From Rhytidiadelphus loreus (Eukaryota; Streptophyta; Bryopsida; Hypnales; Hylocomiaceae), in the NCBI GenBank assembly GCA_947034895.1, contig OX344763.1:21855001-21919000 (forward strand): DNA of 64,000 bases, written 5' to 3'. The notes under the pieces are model-generated. The model made no database searches. It worked only from the letters and a program-made list of their open reading frames with translations, and had not been told where the DNA came from. This document shows, piece after piece, positions 35,331 through 48,100 of the stretch. The translations under genes and the position numbers were made by a program. Numbering within the stretch: position 1 is the stretch's first letter; every line of letters begins with the position of its first letter.

Positions 35331-37940
35331 TTTTGAAAGGCCTTCAATTTCCATTACACTTGTTCACCAAATACAACCCATAAATAGTCAAATGACCACT
35401 TATCAAGTAGAATATAAAATAAAAGCAACAAAATTTAGGATGAACAATGATTCAAGGGCCATGCCTTGACACAATAGGATTGAGCCTCAAAAAAATATTG
35501 TGAAGGGCCCGTAGCACTTTTCATTCACATTTGAAGTTAGAGTGTTAGACGCCCCTAGTACGTAAAAGTGGCCATGCTCTTAGAATTTGAGTTCTACTCG
35601 TATTTTTAGAATAAGTGAAAATATACTAAAAATTATTATTATTTTTTTGATAATACACGTGTTAAAGGAAACACATGTATTATTAAAAAATAGACAAAGT
35701 ATGGTTTTATTCAACATAGTGATGACTGATGAGTGTGTTGAGACCATTTATCTTCAAAATAAATGCAAGGAATTGGATGATTTTAACCTTGCAATGCACA
35801 ACACCATGTCAACATTCACAAGAATTGCATCCTAATTAGGAGAATAGGTGAGCAAACAAACTATCAATTGTACACATGTCAATGACTCATATGACTTAGC
35901 ACTAGTTTTTTAGTTTGTGGGATACTACTAAAATCTTACTATTTTGAAAATACTAAATATTGATAGAGTTGGTTTCTAGGTTTAAGAAGAAAATCAACGT
36001 TTTGTGAAAAAAATTGTGACTTTTCTCAATTTGAGTTCACATAGATTTGTAGCTAATATGAAAAAACACCATTGCCCTTCATTGGATAATTCAATGTGCT
36101 TCTTATTTTTTTTATTCATTGAACTTTTTTTGTATTCATTTGATTGTTCAATATGCATAGTGAGATGACTAGTTAGTGGAAGTGTTTGTTCATTGTCGCA
36201 TGTGTATGATAGGGCAATGATGAAAGAGAACTAAGAATTTGCCCTCTCTGTAGTTAAATGCTCAAAAACTAACCATAATGCGTATAAAATTCAATATATG
36301 ACTAGCACCACCACTTTTGTGACATTGGCTACTATGTTGTCATATTTTACAAAATGTCTACCCAACTTTTGCTTTTGTACTTTGAGGGTAGTGCATAGCA
36401 AAATACGAAGATGGTGCCCGTTTCTATCAAATGTCATTGTGTTTTTCAAACTTTGTATGCACTTTGGGCAATGAAAAATTCTTGTTCATCTAGATATGTA
36501 TGAAAAAATTTAATATTTCTAAATTATTTCAATCATTGAAGGAACCCATTTGTACACTAAGGATATAAAATCCACCTAACATGATACACAAAAATGCATG
36601 GATGAAAAGAAGTTATTCTTTGTCACTTGTAGTTTTTTGTTTCTATACATTGTCTATAGTTTGGACGTAGGAGCTCTTTAGGATTAACTACAGGGATAGT
36701 TTTAACCTATTTATAGAGGAATTTTAAACCATTATGATACTTGATAGCCTATACACTAGAGAAATTTTAATTAAATGAATATTTTTATCCTATAATATGA
36801 GAATTTTTAATCAAGGATTATTTATTAACTTGAGTGTATGTGGGAACATTCTATTACTCAAACATTCTCATACATAGGAATTTAAAAAATATAGGAATAA
36901 ATTATTTTTTTAATAAATGGTAGTGCTTCTAATTCATGTGTGATGGTGTTTGACATGGGTTTGAGCTAATGACCACATAGTCAAAAATCATAATCCTCAC
37001 TTTGACACTTAGGCTCTCCATTTTGCCTAAAGTATATGACTAAAAAAATTTGATTATTGTTTTTTTGAGATGAATGCATGTAGTTGTGTATCTTCTACAA
37101 GTAATCTAGCAAGTAATAAAGATTTCATTGCCTTTTGTATAGATTGGAAATTATTATGAATTTTTGAAGAAAAAAAGGAAGGAAACTCATATCAACAATA
37201 TAGTAATACAACTTCAACTAAACTCAATTATGTGGATATATCATTTATTTAGTTATCAACAAAACACTTGAAGAAATATATTCTACATATTTAAAATGAC
37301 AAAACATTTAATTATTATATAGTCAATTAAGTGGTAAAATGTGCATGCCTAAAACGTGGGGATTCAAAGTTGTAAAAGCCCATTTTTCAACTTTTATTTT
37401 CCCTTAAACTTGAGGTTAGCCTCCAAAGTCATTATTATGAATAGTAAAATTTTAGATTTTCCAAAAATGTAATGTAATGGATTGCATTTTGAGAATCTTT
37501 AAAATTTGAGAATCTCTTTTTGTTGCTCTCTTTTTGAGGTGTCACAAAGTTGTATTAATAGGTCTAGAATAGCATAGGACCTTTGATGTAAATATTCTTT
37601 GCATATCATCTCTTTATATCCTTAATTCCTTAAATAATCCAAAACCTATTTAAAAAACTCCTCTTCCTAAATTCCTATCCTATAATTCCCATAATAATTT
37701 AGAAATTGCTATAAATATCTTTAACCTAACATAAATGCTAGACATTAACTTCAAATGTATTAAAAAAAATTCTTAGCATAGATTAGCTTATCAAGTACTC
37801 ACATATCAATTTTCATCCCAATCCAAAATATTGTCTACCTTTGATAAATGGCATTTCCCCACTATTGACTTTTCGTCAAGTCACAACCTACGCATCCAGG
37901 TTGTAAGCGTAGGCATGCGGCTTCCTAACCGCCTCTTCCG
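35331..37940. other. AT-rich intergenic stretch, 2.6 kb, nothing recognised
   Basis: No coherent coding frame, RNA gene or TIR pair was identified. The 82-codon frame at 35587 has no recognisable motif. Confidence 0.55.
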
Positions 37941-37945
37941 TACCT

Positions 37946-38345
37946 TATATATACCCTGATCTGTTCTCAAAGTTCCCGTTGTAGGGAACTTCGTCTCTCT
38001 TGAGACGAGGCCAGAATTCTGACCTAATAAGGTGTTGCGAAGCTTTTCGTCGAATTTGCCTATTTGTAAGTTTACTCCAAATCAAGGTTGGGAGTGTGTT
38101 GTTGCTGTCGATTTTTCTGTTTTCTGTACGAGGTGTTTGTGGGAGGTTGGATTCATGAGAAAGGATTGAGGCAAATTTTTGAGAGTTCTGAGAAGTGGTT
38201 TGCGTCTTTCGTGGATATCTTCTGAGCGTTGAAGGGAGACAGTTGCAGGACGTTCGGACCTCTTCAGTCTTTGCGAGTGCGGGCCATGTGAGTGTGGATA
38301 ATTATTTTTATAGAGAAGCTGTTGTAGGTTTTAGGTTTTCGGAAA
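37946..38345 (+). promoter_or_regulatory. Promoter and 5'UTR of the SURP/CID gene
   Basis: A TATATATA box lies at 37946-37953, followed by a moderately GC-rich leader running to the ATG at 38346. A possible donor (TTT|GTAAGT, 38066) could start a 5'UTR intron. Several in-frame and out-of-frame upstream codons exist, but no strong uORF was identified. Confidence 0.55.
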
Positions 38346-41053
38346 ATGGATCAAGGACAAGGGTATGGGCATTCTTATATCCCGCAACCCCCTCTTTCAA
38401 TTCCGTCGGGAGGAGTTGCGCAAATTCCTGGGATGCAGCAGTACGCTCCTCCTCCTCCTCCATTTCCTTATCATGCACCGCAATTTTCATATCCAGCTAG
38501 GTCTGCTGCAATTCCTCCGGCTGCTATTCCGTCTCAAGGACCTGGATTAGGGTTAGCAACAGGATTCTTCAATCCGTGGGAACTTCCTCCTACTCCGGTT
38601 CAACCTCCAGCAGACAACGACCTGCAGAAACGGATCGACAAACTTGTGGAGTACGCTTGTAAGAATGGGCCGCAGTTTGAAGCGTTGATGAAGGAAAAAC
38701 AAAAGGAAAATCCTCTGTATGCTTTCTTATTCGGCGCTGAGGGCCACGATTACTATCGTTACAAGCTTTGGCAAACTTTGAACCCTGTTGCAAACAATCC
38801 TCCTCCTCCTGCTGCGGTACCTTCGTTCAACCCTGCGCTGGCTGCTCTCAATGCGGCTCAAAGTGCGTCTCTTGCTCCTGGCTTAAACTCTTCCTTGAAC
38901 CCTGCTTTTGCCAGTCCACTTAAACCAGCATTGAGTGCTGTGCCACCAGTCGCTCCTCCCAATGCGCCGCCTGCATATTATGATCAACCACATCATCCTC
39001 AACCGTTTTATGATCAGTTTCAACATGAAAGCTATGGTGGAGTTAACTTTCAGCAAGCTCCCGTCGTACCTCACTCGGGACCACTTCCTCTGGAAGTGGC
39101 ATCTGAGCTTAAAGGGATCCTGGATAATTTAACAGGTACATGTTGCTACTACGACCATGTTTTGATCATACCTGATGATTCCGTTTGTACATGTCTTACA
39201 AGCTTTAGTTTGTTCACCCTCGTATCTTTTCAGGTACAAAGGAATCGATTAAGGGAGCAAAATCATGGTTCATGCAGAGATCTGCGTATGGACCTGCGAT
39301 AGTGGAAGTTTTGAAGGATCGAGTTTTGTCAATGGACGATGTGGAGAGGCAGTTATATATCATTTATCTTGCGAATGATATCCTATTCAACAGGTTCGGT
39401 TTCTTCTCTTTTCTTTTACGGAAGTTATATTAATAAACGTGCAATGGGACACATGTTTCCGCTTTGTGAAACCTTCGACTTGTTGCACTTAGGACTCGTT
39501 TTAGCACCTCCGACCCTGAGTAATGTTTTCTTTGTCAGTTTCTGAGTATATTCAAGGGTATGTATATTTCTTCCAGGACAACATTCACCTGTGTTTAGTA
39601 CTTATTCCGGGTGGAGTCATCATTGCCCACTACTGACCTTGGAAGCACGTGATAGAATATATGATTGTAATAGATGATTTTATGATTGCATGCAATCTTG
39701 ATTTTCGTGACTTTTATTTGGGCATTTTTCTTCAGGCGTAAATTCGAATTTCTCTTCTCTATTAATAATGAACCTGTGGCATTTGTATACAGCCTGCAGC
39801 ATCGCACAACTTTGAAAGAGCTAGACTCTGAAGCGCTTGCCTTCAAGCCAGCTTTGGGTACCATGTTGGCTGCCATCTTTCATAATCCAAAAGACATGGC
39901 CATGAATCAAGATCGCTTACAGAAGATCCTTCAATTTTGGGGTGCAAAGGAAGTTTATGATATGGATACCATCAATACTTTAGAGGGTGAGATGGTGGCT
40001 GGACCCCCTCCTCCAGCGGCACCTACAATGAAACTTTCTTCAGCCGGTAAGCATCCTTTGAGTGACCTAAGCTACATTTTCCCTTTGTGTTCAAAAATGT
40101 TGACTTCAGGTCAATAATAATAGAAATTGATGAGGGAGCTTTATGGATTTAAGATGTCGATTGCATTTTATACTTTGTAGAGGCTTGTAAACTATGTGAA
40201 CAGACTCTTCGTTATTGAATCTCTACCAACTCTCTTTCTTATTTTATGTTCAGCAGTGCAATTTCAATATGGGAGCCAGTGGCAACAACCAGATCAAGCA
40301 CCGCAACCGCCACCTATTGCTCCACCGCAGCCACCAGAGCAGCCGCAGTCTACATTTCAAGCCCCTAATCAGTTTTACGGAGCTGGTGTCCAATTCAATC
40401 CTTCCAACCCTGCTCAACAATTCTTAGCGACCTCAATACCTTCGTTATACCCCTCGATGACTGGACCACCGTTTCTAGCTCCTCTGCCAGCTCCCGTTCC
40501 AATACAAACGCCACCCCTTGCAGCATTGCCTACTCCAGTTCGTCCAGCGGATCAAAATGCCTATCCACTTTTCCCACCTGGATTGATACCTGGCATGGTC
40601 AGGAAGATGCAAATCGGAAGTGGGGTCCCATATTCTCCTTTGAGTCCTCTCGATATTCCGACCGTCATTCCCCCCTCTACAGCCTCAGATTCTTATATCC
40701 TAGAGAGAGTAACCAAGTTTTTCAAGGACATTGGCGAGGTTGATCCATTAGAAGGACAAGTTGCTGCAAACGATTCGATGAACCACGGTGATGAAGGAGA
40801 CGAAGATAGCGGCAGAGAAGGAGGTGCTCGCATTCCTCCTCCAAACAGCATGCAGATAGACCCAGAAACGGGTACCATGCCAGATGGAAGCCTCGAGCAT
40901 CGACCTGGTATGACAGGCTCAGGACGCCTTGGTCTAGGAGCTAGTGCTGACCCAAATGAAGCTAGCCAATATGATGACGTGTATTCCTCGTACAGAAAAC
41001 AACGGAGTACAAATTATCATACTATCTTGAGTGCGAGGGCAGCAGCTAGATAA
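38346..41053 (+). CDS. SURP and CID domain RNA-processing protein (CHERP/SR140-like), four exons
   Basis: Predicted nuclear pre-mRNA-processing factor. SURP modules bind splicing partners, and CID modules contact the RNA polymerase II C-terminal tail or related helical partners. Exons 38346-39135, 39234-39393, 39793-40046 and 40254-41053 join in phase to 2004 nt (667 residues). A Pro-rich N-terminus (1-92) is followed by a SURP domain at about 93-140 ([32 protein letters not shown]). The CID is at about 246-390 ([46 protein letters not shown]). A long Pro/Gln linker leads to a conserved-looking C-terminus ([25 protein letters not shown]). There is no RRM, RS domain or complete G-patch, so it is closest to CHERP in plan but lacks its tail. 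The first ATG after the TATA box in this frame is used. The exon 4 acceptor is a tandem CAGCAG. Confidence 0.9.
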
Positions 41054-42138
41054 TTAGATCCTGCCGAATAGAGGACCTACGATTGAATTTCAACAACTTT
41101 TTAAATGCTCAAAACCTTGGACATATCCTGCCACTTTGTGAAGCATTGAGACTGCTAATTCTGTTCATAATCTGTGGTGACTGTACTTGCATTTTGCATT
41201 TTGCATGTTATCGTGATGTGGGTTGAACTTTCTGATGCAGATGATGAATTACGTTAGTGAGCTTGATATTGTGCGCACTAACAATGCAGCATTTTCCAAC
41301 CTGCACTACGATTTGCTAATGCCTTTTTGCAGAGTTTTTGCAGAGTTGGTCGAGGAGACTTGACACTTGAGTTTCCACTATCAGAGGAAGGTCTCCATAT
41401 GATCAACTATGACTTATGGGAAAGATTCAACTCGATGATGCTGTCTAGAGGTTTCTAAAAAAGTCTAATATTACTAAAATTCCTGTTTAGGGTACAATGG
41501 AAGTAGTACAATGAAAGGTTTTGTTCTTCAACGTACAGAACCTCAAAGAATCTACTATGTACCCACTGTTGGAGGGTGGCCAGAGTGAGACACCATTTGC
41601 TTGTACGAAACTGGAATTCAGTTCCAACTGATAATTCTGTACGCCTCTTGTTTATCCTGGGTTTAGATTTCGTTCTCATCAATGACGAATCTTTGTTTCT
41701 CTCGTAGAATTGCACAGGATAGTAAATACATCAAGCCATGGTACTTATCTTAGTTTCTTCCTAAGGACGCCTAATCTCACTGCATTCTCATTTGGGTGCA
41801 TGGTTGTTTCAGAGAGGGCTATGGTAGAAGCCCTGTGGACAAACGCACACAACTGTTCATCATTTCGAAGCAGCTTAAATATTCGAAATGAAGAATCCAG
41901 TGAAGCTTCAATCATTCTTATCCTTGCCAGAGTGCCACGAACTTGGCGGCTTTTGCTCCAGCAGCCCTTCTTCATTCCGTTTTTTGAGGATTCTGAGAAC
42001 AAGACAAACAAAAGAATCGTCATCCTGTAAGTGAAGAGCTTCTGAGGTACGCTTTGCTGTTTTGTAAGAGAATACATGATGTCAATGGATCTGTGTTCTA
42101 GTGCTCTCAAACATTGTCCAGGCAAGTATTTTTCTGAA
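41054..42138. other. Convergent 3' ends of the SURP/CID and coiled-coil genes
   Basis: The two genes run towards each other and their stops are 1085 bp apart, so both 3'UTRs probably lie here. Frames at 41710-42030 (+) and 41745-42182 (-) overlap each other and show no family features. Confidence 0.5.
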
Positions 42139-45100
42139 CTATTCTGGCAGAAGGTTCGGAAAGGGAAGATGACTGACCCCAAGGGCTAGTAAGCAAGCGA
42201 GGAACATCATGACTGGGCCAAAAACTCCAGTCGGCTCGTCACTTTTGGCCCCCACGAGATCTGTCTTGCCCTGCTCCCGTCCACTCCCCGCACTAGATTC
42301 TTCACTGACATGAAGTCGACATTGTGCAGCCGTTTCTTCCCACCTCATTCTCACACGAAACTTTGTGTACGTGAGTACTCTCTAAGACCGACTCTAGCAT
42401 TCTTTTGGGCCACTCAGTTTCTAAGTTTCGTCTGAAACCTCTATGATGCAAACTGTGATAGGCACGCTTGAATCTGAGATCAGTGGGGAGTTCTGGTCAA
42501 GCGCCTTGTACAACCTCTGTTTTATGACTCCACAGTCCCAGACAAGCGGCCTTTCATTTTAGGTCACTTCAGGTCGTGATTTTCGGGGTAGAATGCATTT
42601 TGGCGAACCTCCCTTGGAGAATGTTCCCAGGGGGGGCATTCACCTTGCGGAGGTCTGCGGTAATGCATATGTTCCGAATTTGTTGTGTGCCTTGGATCTC
42701 CAACGAGTTGTCATAGTTAGGTACTAAAATGAGCATTAGAATTATGTCATTGTAAATTCATAGTTTTTATCAAAGATGTCTATACCCCGACTAATGGGTC
42801 CCATTATCAGGGTCCTAGTGTGTATATGCCATATTATCAATCCGAAAGACATGACACCTCCTGTCCGACTGACTGTGCTTTACCTTTTAGTGAGACCTTC
42901 ATCTTGCATTTTGTATATTGTTCTTGTTTTTCATGGTTTATGTGCTGCTAGCTTCATGTAGTTGATGCCTTTTATTTATTGGAAGCAGAGGACATTTTAC
43001 CTACTTGAAATGTGTCAGTACCTTCAACTTAGTGGCTCGGCGGTGGGCAGAAAGCTCGTCTTCTTCCTCTACAGGCGGGGAACCAACTTCGCTTTCGGAA
43101 GTCTCAGGGATTTCAGCTGCTTGTGCATTCTTGTACTGCCAAAAGTGTAGTTATCATACGTTACTATCATCTGTTATTACACGTTATTTCACTTTAATGT
43201 AATACTCTTCCAGTGTGCGCTCGAATCGTTGAAATCAACAGGAAGACTTAGTTTATCAAGATAGTACCACTCAAAGGTCAGGCACTGGAATGCAGTTCAT
43301 GGTATGTTTACCAGTTCTGAAAGGAGGAATTTATTAGGAATTTATTGAACACTATCCCCTGTCCACCATGTTTGGTTATGGAATATATTCTTTTTCTGGT
43401 ATTTTATTGCTGTACTCTGAATTAGATAGCAGTTCAGTTTGTGCTTGACTGGTTCTGGGGATCTGTGATGTAACATAGCTTTGACATTGGGTTTGTTTGC
43501 CAATTCATGCCGCCAGCAAAATAGATACCAATATTGCATCAGCCAGCCTCCCTAAGCATTCTTAACCAACGAATTAGGGAGAAAGAATTAGGGCATTGGG
43601 AGGGAACATAGGACCACTGGTTCTTACAATGCAAGTTTCTCTACCAATCTATCATTGCAACAGGAGTTAATTGTAAAGTGACCAGGAGCTGGAGTTTGTG
43701 AAAAACACTAGATGAAACTCCTTGGAGCTTCAAAATTGGGTTTTCATGGAGTTTGGTGTTGTGTTTCTTTTGTATTATTTGTAGTTAAACCTTTCTTTGA
43801 CACCATTGTTATTACAACTGAGGATGACCTTTATGATTAACTCTAATATCTTAAAAAAACAAAAACATATCAAAACCTTGCAAGCAATGTCTTCACTTCC
43901 CAAATCAAGAATCTATGTGGTCTAGGCATTAAATGTGCTAATGTAACTAATATGAGGTTTTAAACATCTCTATGCAATTGTACAATTGGGAGATGTTTTA
44001 GAAAATAAACACTACCAACTTGGAATGTCAATTTCATGAAATTGACACAATTTAGAGTGCCAAATTGTGACATAGATATACTTATAACTTTGAAAAAGAG
44101 TTTGGACAACATAGCTAGTTTTAGCTTTGGTAGTGCTTGTTGTGGAAAGTGTCAATGCTATGAATTTCTATCAATTTAACAATATTGACTCTTTTTGGTT
44201 GATGCTTGAATAGTATAGAAGTACTGAAAGTATTTGTTTAAAAGATGACTTATAAATATTAGATAAGTAGGACATGAGGACATGAGGTACCTGCTCTGAT
44301 TTAGAGGAAGAACTTGTGCGTAGGAAGGTAGCGTCAACTTGATCACTTCTAGTTTGAGAAAGGGCATTTCCCTTTGTCTTAGAGCCATGTAAAGAACTGT
44401 TTTTGCCCATTGTGACTTGTATAGGAGACGTCCCTATACTCTTAGATGATGGCCCCGCTACTGATGCCGTTGAAGAAATGTTGCTCCTAGTATCTTCATC
44501 TTCACACATCTACACACTCCATATCATTTGGTTCAAATGAGATTTCATAATGTTCTATTATTATGTGTGTGGGTTTTTTGAAGGCCCAAGGAGATGGATC
44601 AAAGCATCGAATGATCCTTTGTTTGAGCCAAAGGGATTAGGCTACTTTAATATCCTTTGGTATAACATTTGTTCTTGGATTGTTGCTTCTTTTGCAAGTT
44701 AAAGGAACTTTCTACACTTGGTGAAGAATGTTGCTTTGTTTGAGTGTGAGATATTGCATGGAATCAACTTTGTAAATAAAATAAATTGAAATAACTTCAC
44801 TTTTGGTTATTATTTTTGGAGAATATTATCAACATTGGCACTTTTTTCATAGTTGGTACCTTGACAATATTTGTCCTAATTTTTAGATGTTTTAAGTAGT
44901 TGAGATTCACAATTTTTTATGTTTATTAAAAAATTTGTTGGCTTGTAGCCATGACTAAGATGTAACTTGTTTATCGAAAAAAATTGTTGGCACATATGGC
45001 TTGTAGCCATGACCAAGATATAACATATTTTGCATTTTTTACACTTTGAATCATGCAAATATAATAAAATTGACTTTAAATCTTGCAAAAAGAATCACAA

Positions 45101-48100
45101 GCATTGCCCCCTTGGATTTGGAAAGCAGAAGTAGATTTCAAAGAAAATTTGTTGAATTTTTGAACTTCATCCCTACTGTAACTGTAGGGCAAGGTTGGCA
45201 CCTCTAAGCCAATATTTAATTTTTACCAAAAAATAAGGTTCAACAGATACTAAATAACTTCCCCAAAATTTCGACATCTATTCTTAGTACAAACAATTGG
45301 TAAACAAAATCATCAATTTTTTGCAATATTGGATACTCACAGCATTGGCACGTATTAAAGTGACCATCTTGAAACCTAAGCTATACTAGTCCTGGTTTTA
45401 AGAGTATTTGCCGCACTAATACAACATCAAGTAAAGGCTGGATTAATTTGAGGAACTAGGGCAGTTTTGACTCGCCAAACTGAAAATTGGAGCCATTTGA
45501 ACCTCATGTCCGTGCCTATCCTAGATTAAAGAGTTCAAAGTTTCCATGGCCACCTCAAAACCAATCTCAGCACTTCCAAAGTTCTAGTATTCAAAGCTCT
45601 AACCACTTGGAAGTACCGAGTACTAGTTTCTGAAATGTAGATTTCTCTATATTGGCATGTTTCAAAGCGCCCAAATTGTGACATTCAACGTCACAAAACT
45701 CTGATAACTATGATCAATATAGATTTACATTTCAGGGAGCTTGCCTTGAATTTCCGCCAATGTAACGAATTGACTTTTCAAGGATTGAGCTCATGATTGA
45801 ATGTCATAACATGAATGAGGCAGAATATTTCACTTGTTAGTGGCTAAAAATTCAACAAATAAGTTTCTAAGATAATGAAACTTTAGGCTAAATTGAAAGG
45901 AGAGTAGGAAGTCAGTACTTGACTGCACGCTAACTTGGAACATGTCAAATCGACAAAGTTAACTACAAGCGTTAATGACTTCACAAAGTCACCTTTGGCT
46001 CATGGCTGAAATTAAAATGTTAAGATGTTGTGGTCATGTTATTGGTGCGCTGAAATCCGCTATTCTAAAGCATATGACCACAGCTGACTGATGTCAGAGC
46101 TAAGCTTAATGTTTAACCGGGACATTTATCATACCTTTTGAGGCGATGGCAATCTGCATCCCCCTTTGACAACCGTGGTCCTCGGCGAATCTGATTTGGG
46201 ACCTACGGTACTGTGGATGTTGTGGCATGGCTTCGAGGAGGATCGTCTGTTAGAGGAATTCTGTGTGTGACAGCCAAGGTCTTCCAAACCAGAGTAATGT
46301 TGACTTAATGTCCTGAATTTATCTCGCCAATCTTCCACTTCAGCCCGTAGATTGTGGTTGCTGCGCCGCAATGAAGCCTGTTGCATGCATGAAAAAACAA
46401 TGTTTAAAAAAAATTAAAGCAGACACAGTTCTCTTTCGTCACAATAGTCAACAAACCCTCTATGAGAAATTGAAAGGCAGTCGTTAAAATCAGTATCAAA
46501 GCAGGAGCAAAGGCTGCCAAGTTTACAGCAAACTAGTACAGCTAGCTTCCCTCATAATGCACTGGCTTTGAATTGACAGTATGATAACTCATGATATCTT
46601 TTGGTCTTGATCAAGTTTACACTGGTTGTTTTTTCTTAACGTAAATATTGACTCTCTTATCGTAGAATAAGTGTACCAATTCCACCAGAAGTTGTGCCTT
46701 CTCTCCTCCTAGAGAAGCCCGAACCTGCATTGATGAATTGACCTTGAATCAGTACTAGTCCGTGTAAGTCATTTCAACTGCCCCTGATTTTGATCTGAGA
46801 GCTTTACTTGGAACTTCAGCTTTAATTTTGCTTCTTCACAGCAAGATTTCAAGATTTTTTTATGGTACAGACCAGTTACTCATAAATATAAATGAAAAGC
46901 ACTGAACCTTGCGCAGTTCATGGTCATAATGCGCAATTGTTGATGACACTTCTTGACCCTGCAGGTTCTTCACCTGTGAAATAGTACACATACGAAATAG
47001 TTGGAGAATGAACAATTACCTCAATTTTCAAGACAGCGATTAATGTTTTAAGAATCTAAATTGTTGTATTATGAAAATGGTGAAATTTCAAGACATTTGC
47101 ACTTTCCAGGTGCCCTTCAGGAACCTCAGATCTATACCAATCGTAAGTTTTAGAGCTCTGTGTACTTGAATGTCACAATTATGGCACTTTATACCAAGCC
47201 ACTTTAATAAACATGACCATCTAAGTTATTATCAATCGATGCCACTTGGTTAGGGTAGCAACTTGTACTCAAAGTCGATGAATTGCACAAAAAGACCCTA
47301 CAGTAGGGCATGCTTAAAGTCCAGTGGTGTTCGAAGTCCTGTGGCAAAGAATCTACCATAGTAATGAATTCTATACTGAGACTTTGAACGTGACGAGATT
47401 TTTAACCATGTCCCCGGTCATTGCTAACCCTGTACTTTACCCTGTGTCAGTAGCATCAAAGCAATTTCAATTAAATTGGCAAGTTTCCAATTGCCAAAAA
47501 AGAGATGCGCAAGCAGTTTCCCCTTTTAGAACTAGGACAGATATTGATATATATTGGTACAATTGTACAAAACCTTTCCATTTAATCTGAAATCAACCAG
47601 ATTAATAAAAAATTCCTTCATCCCTTTTCTCAAGTAGGCGACTGACTATGTATGAATGTGTCTAGAAGAAGCATTAATTATCAACCTGTTGCTCCAAAAG
47701 CTCATTCTGGAGAGTCAACTCTTTTTGCTCCACTTGCATGTCATCGAACTTTTTCTGTAATGAATGCAGACCCAACCGGTTCATCTCCAAGGCCTTCTTC
47801 AGCTCCGAGTTCTGCGTGCGGTTCTCACGAGCAGTGCCCTGCGATACCCTTCTCCGAGGTCAGAGAACTGGATACTACCTTTCATAACCTGTCAGATATA
47901 CTGTTTGTTTACAGTCGTGAAAGCGAGAAATGAAACTTCAAGTTTTGTAGAAAAGATGTAGTCCTAACCTTGAGTGTTTCATACTTCTTCTGCAGAGTTG
48001 CATACTCAGCTTTATGCGTTGCTTGCAGCTCTTCGAGCCTGGAATTCATATCCTCCCATCGCCTTTCCTACAACAACAAATTGTTCCCAATAATATGTAT

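Noticed and set aside
41710..42182. Overlapping 106- and 145-codon frames between the convergent genes
   Set aside because: They overlap on opposite strands, have no motif and sit in the expected 3'UTR zone.
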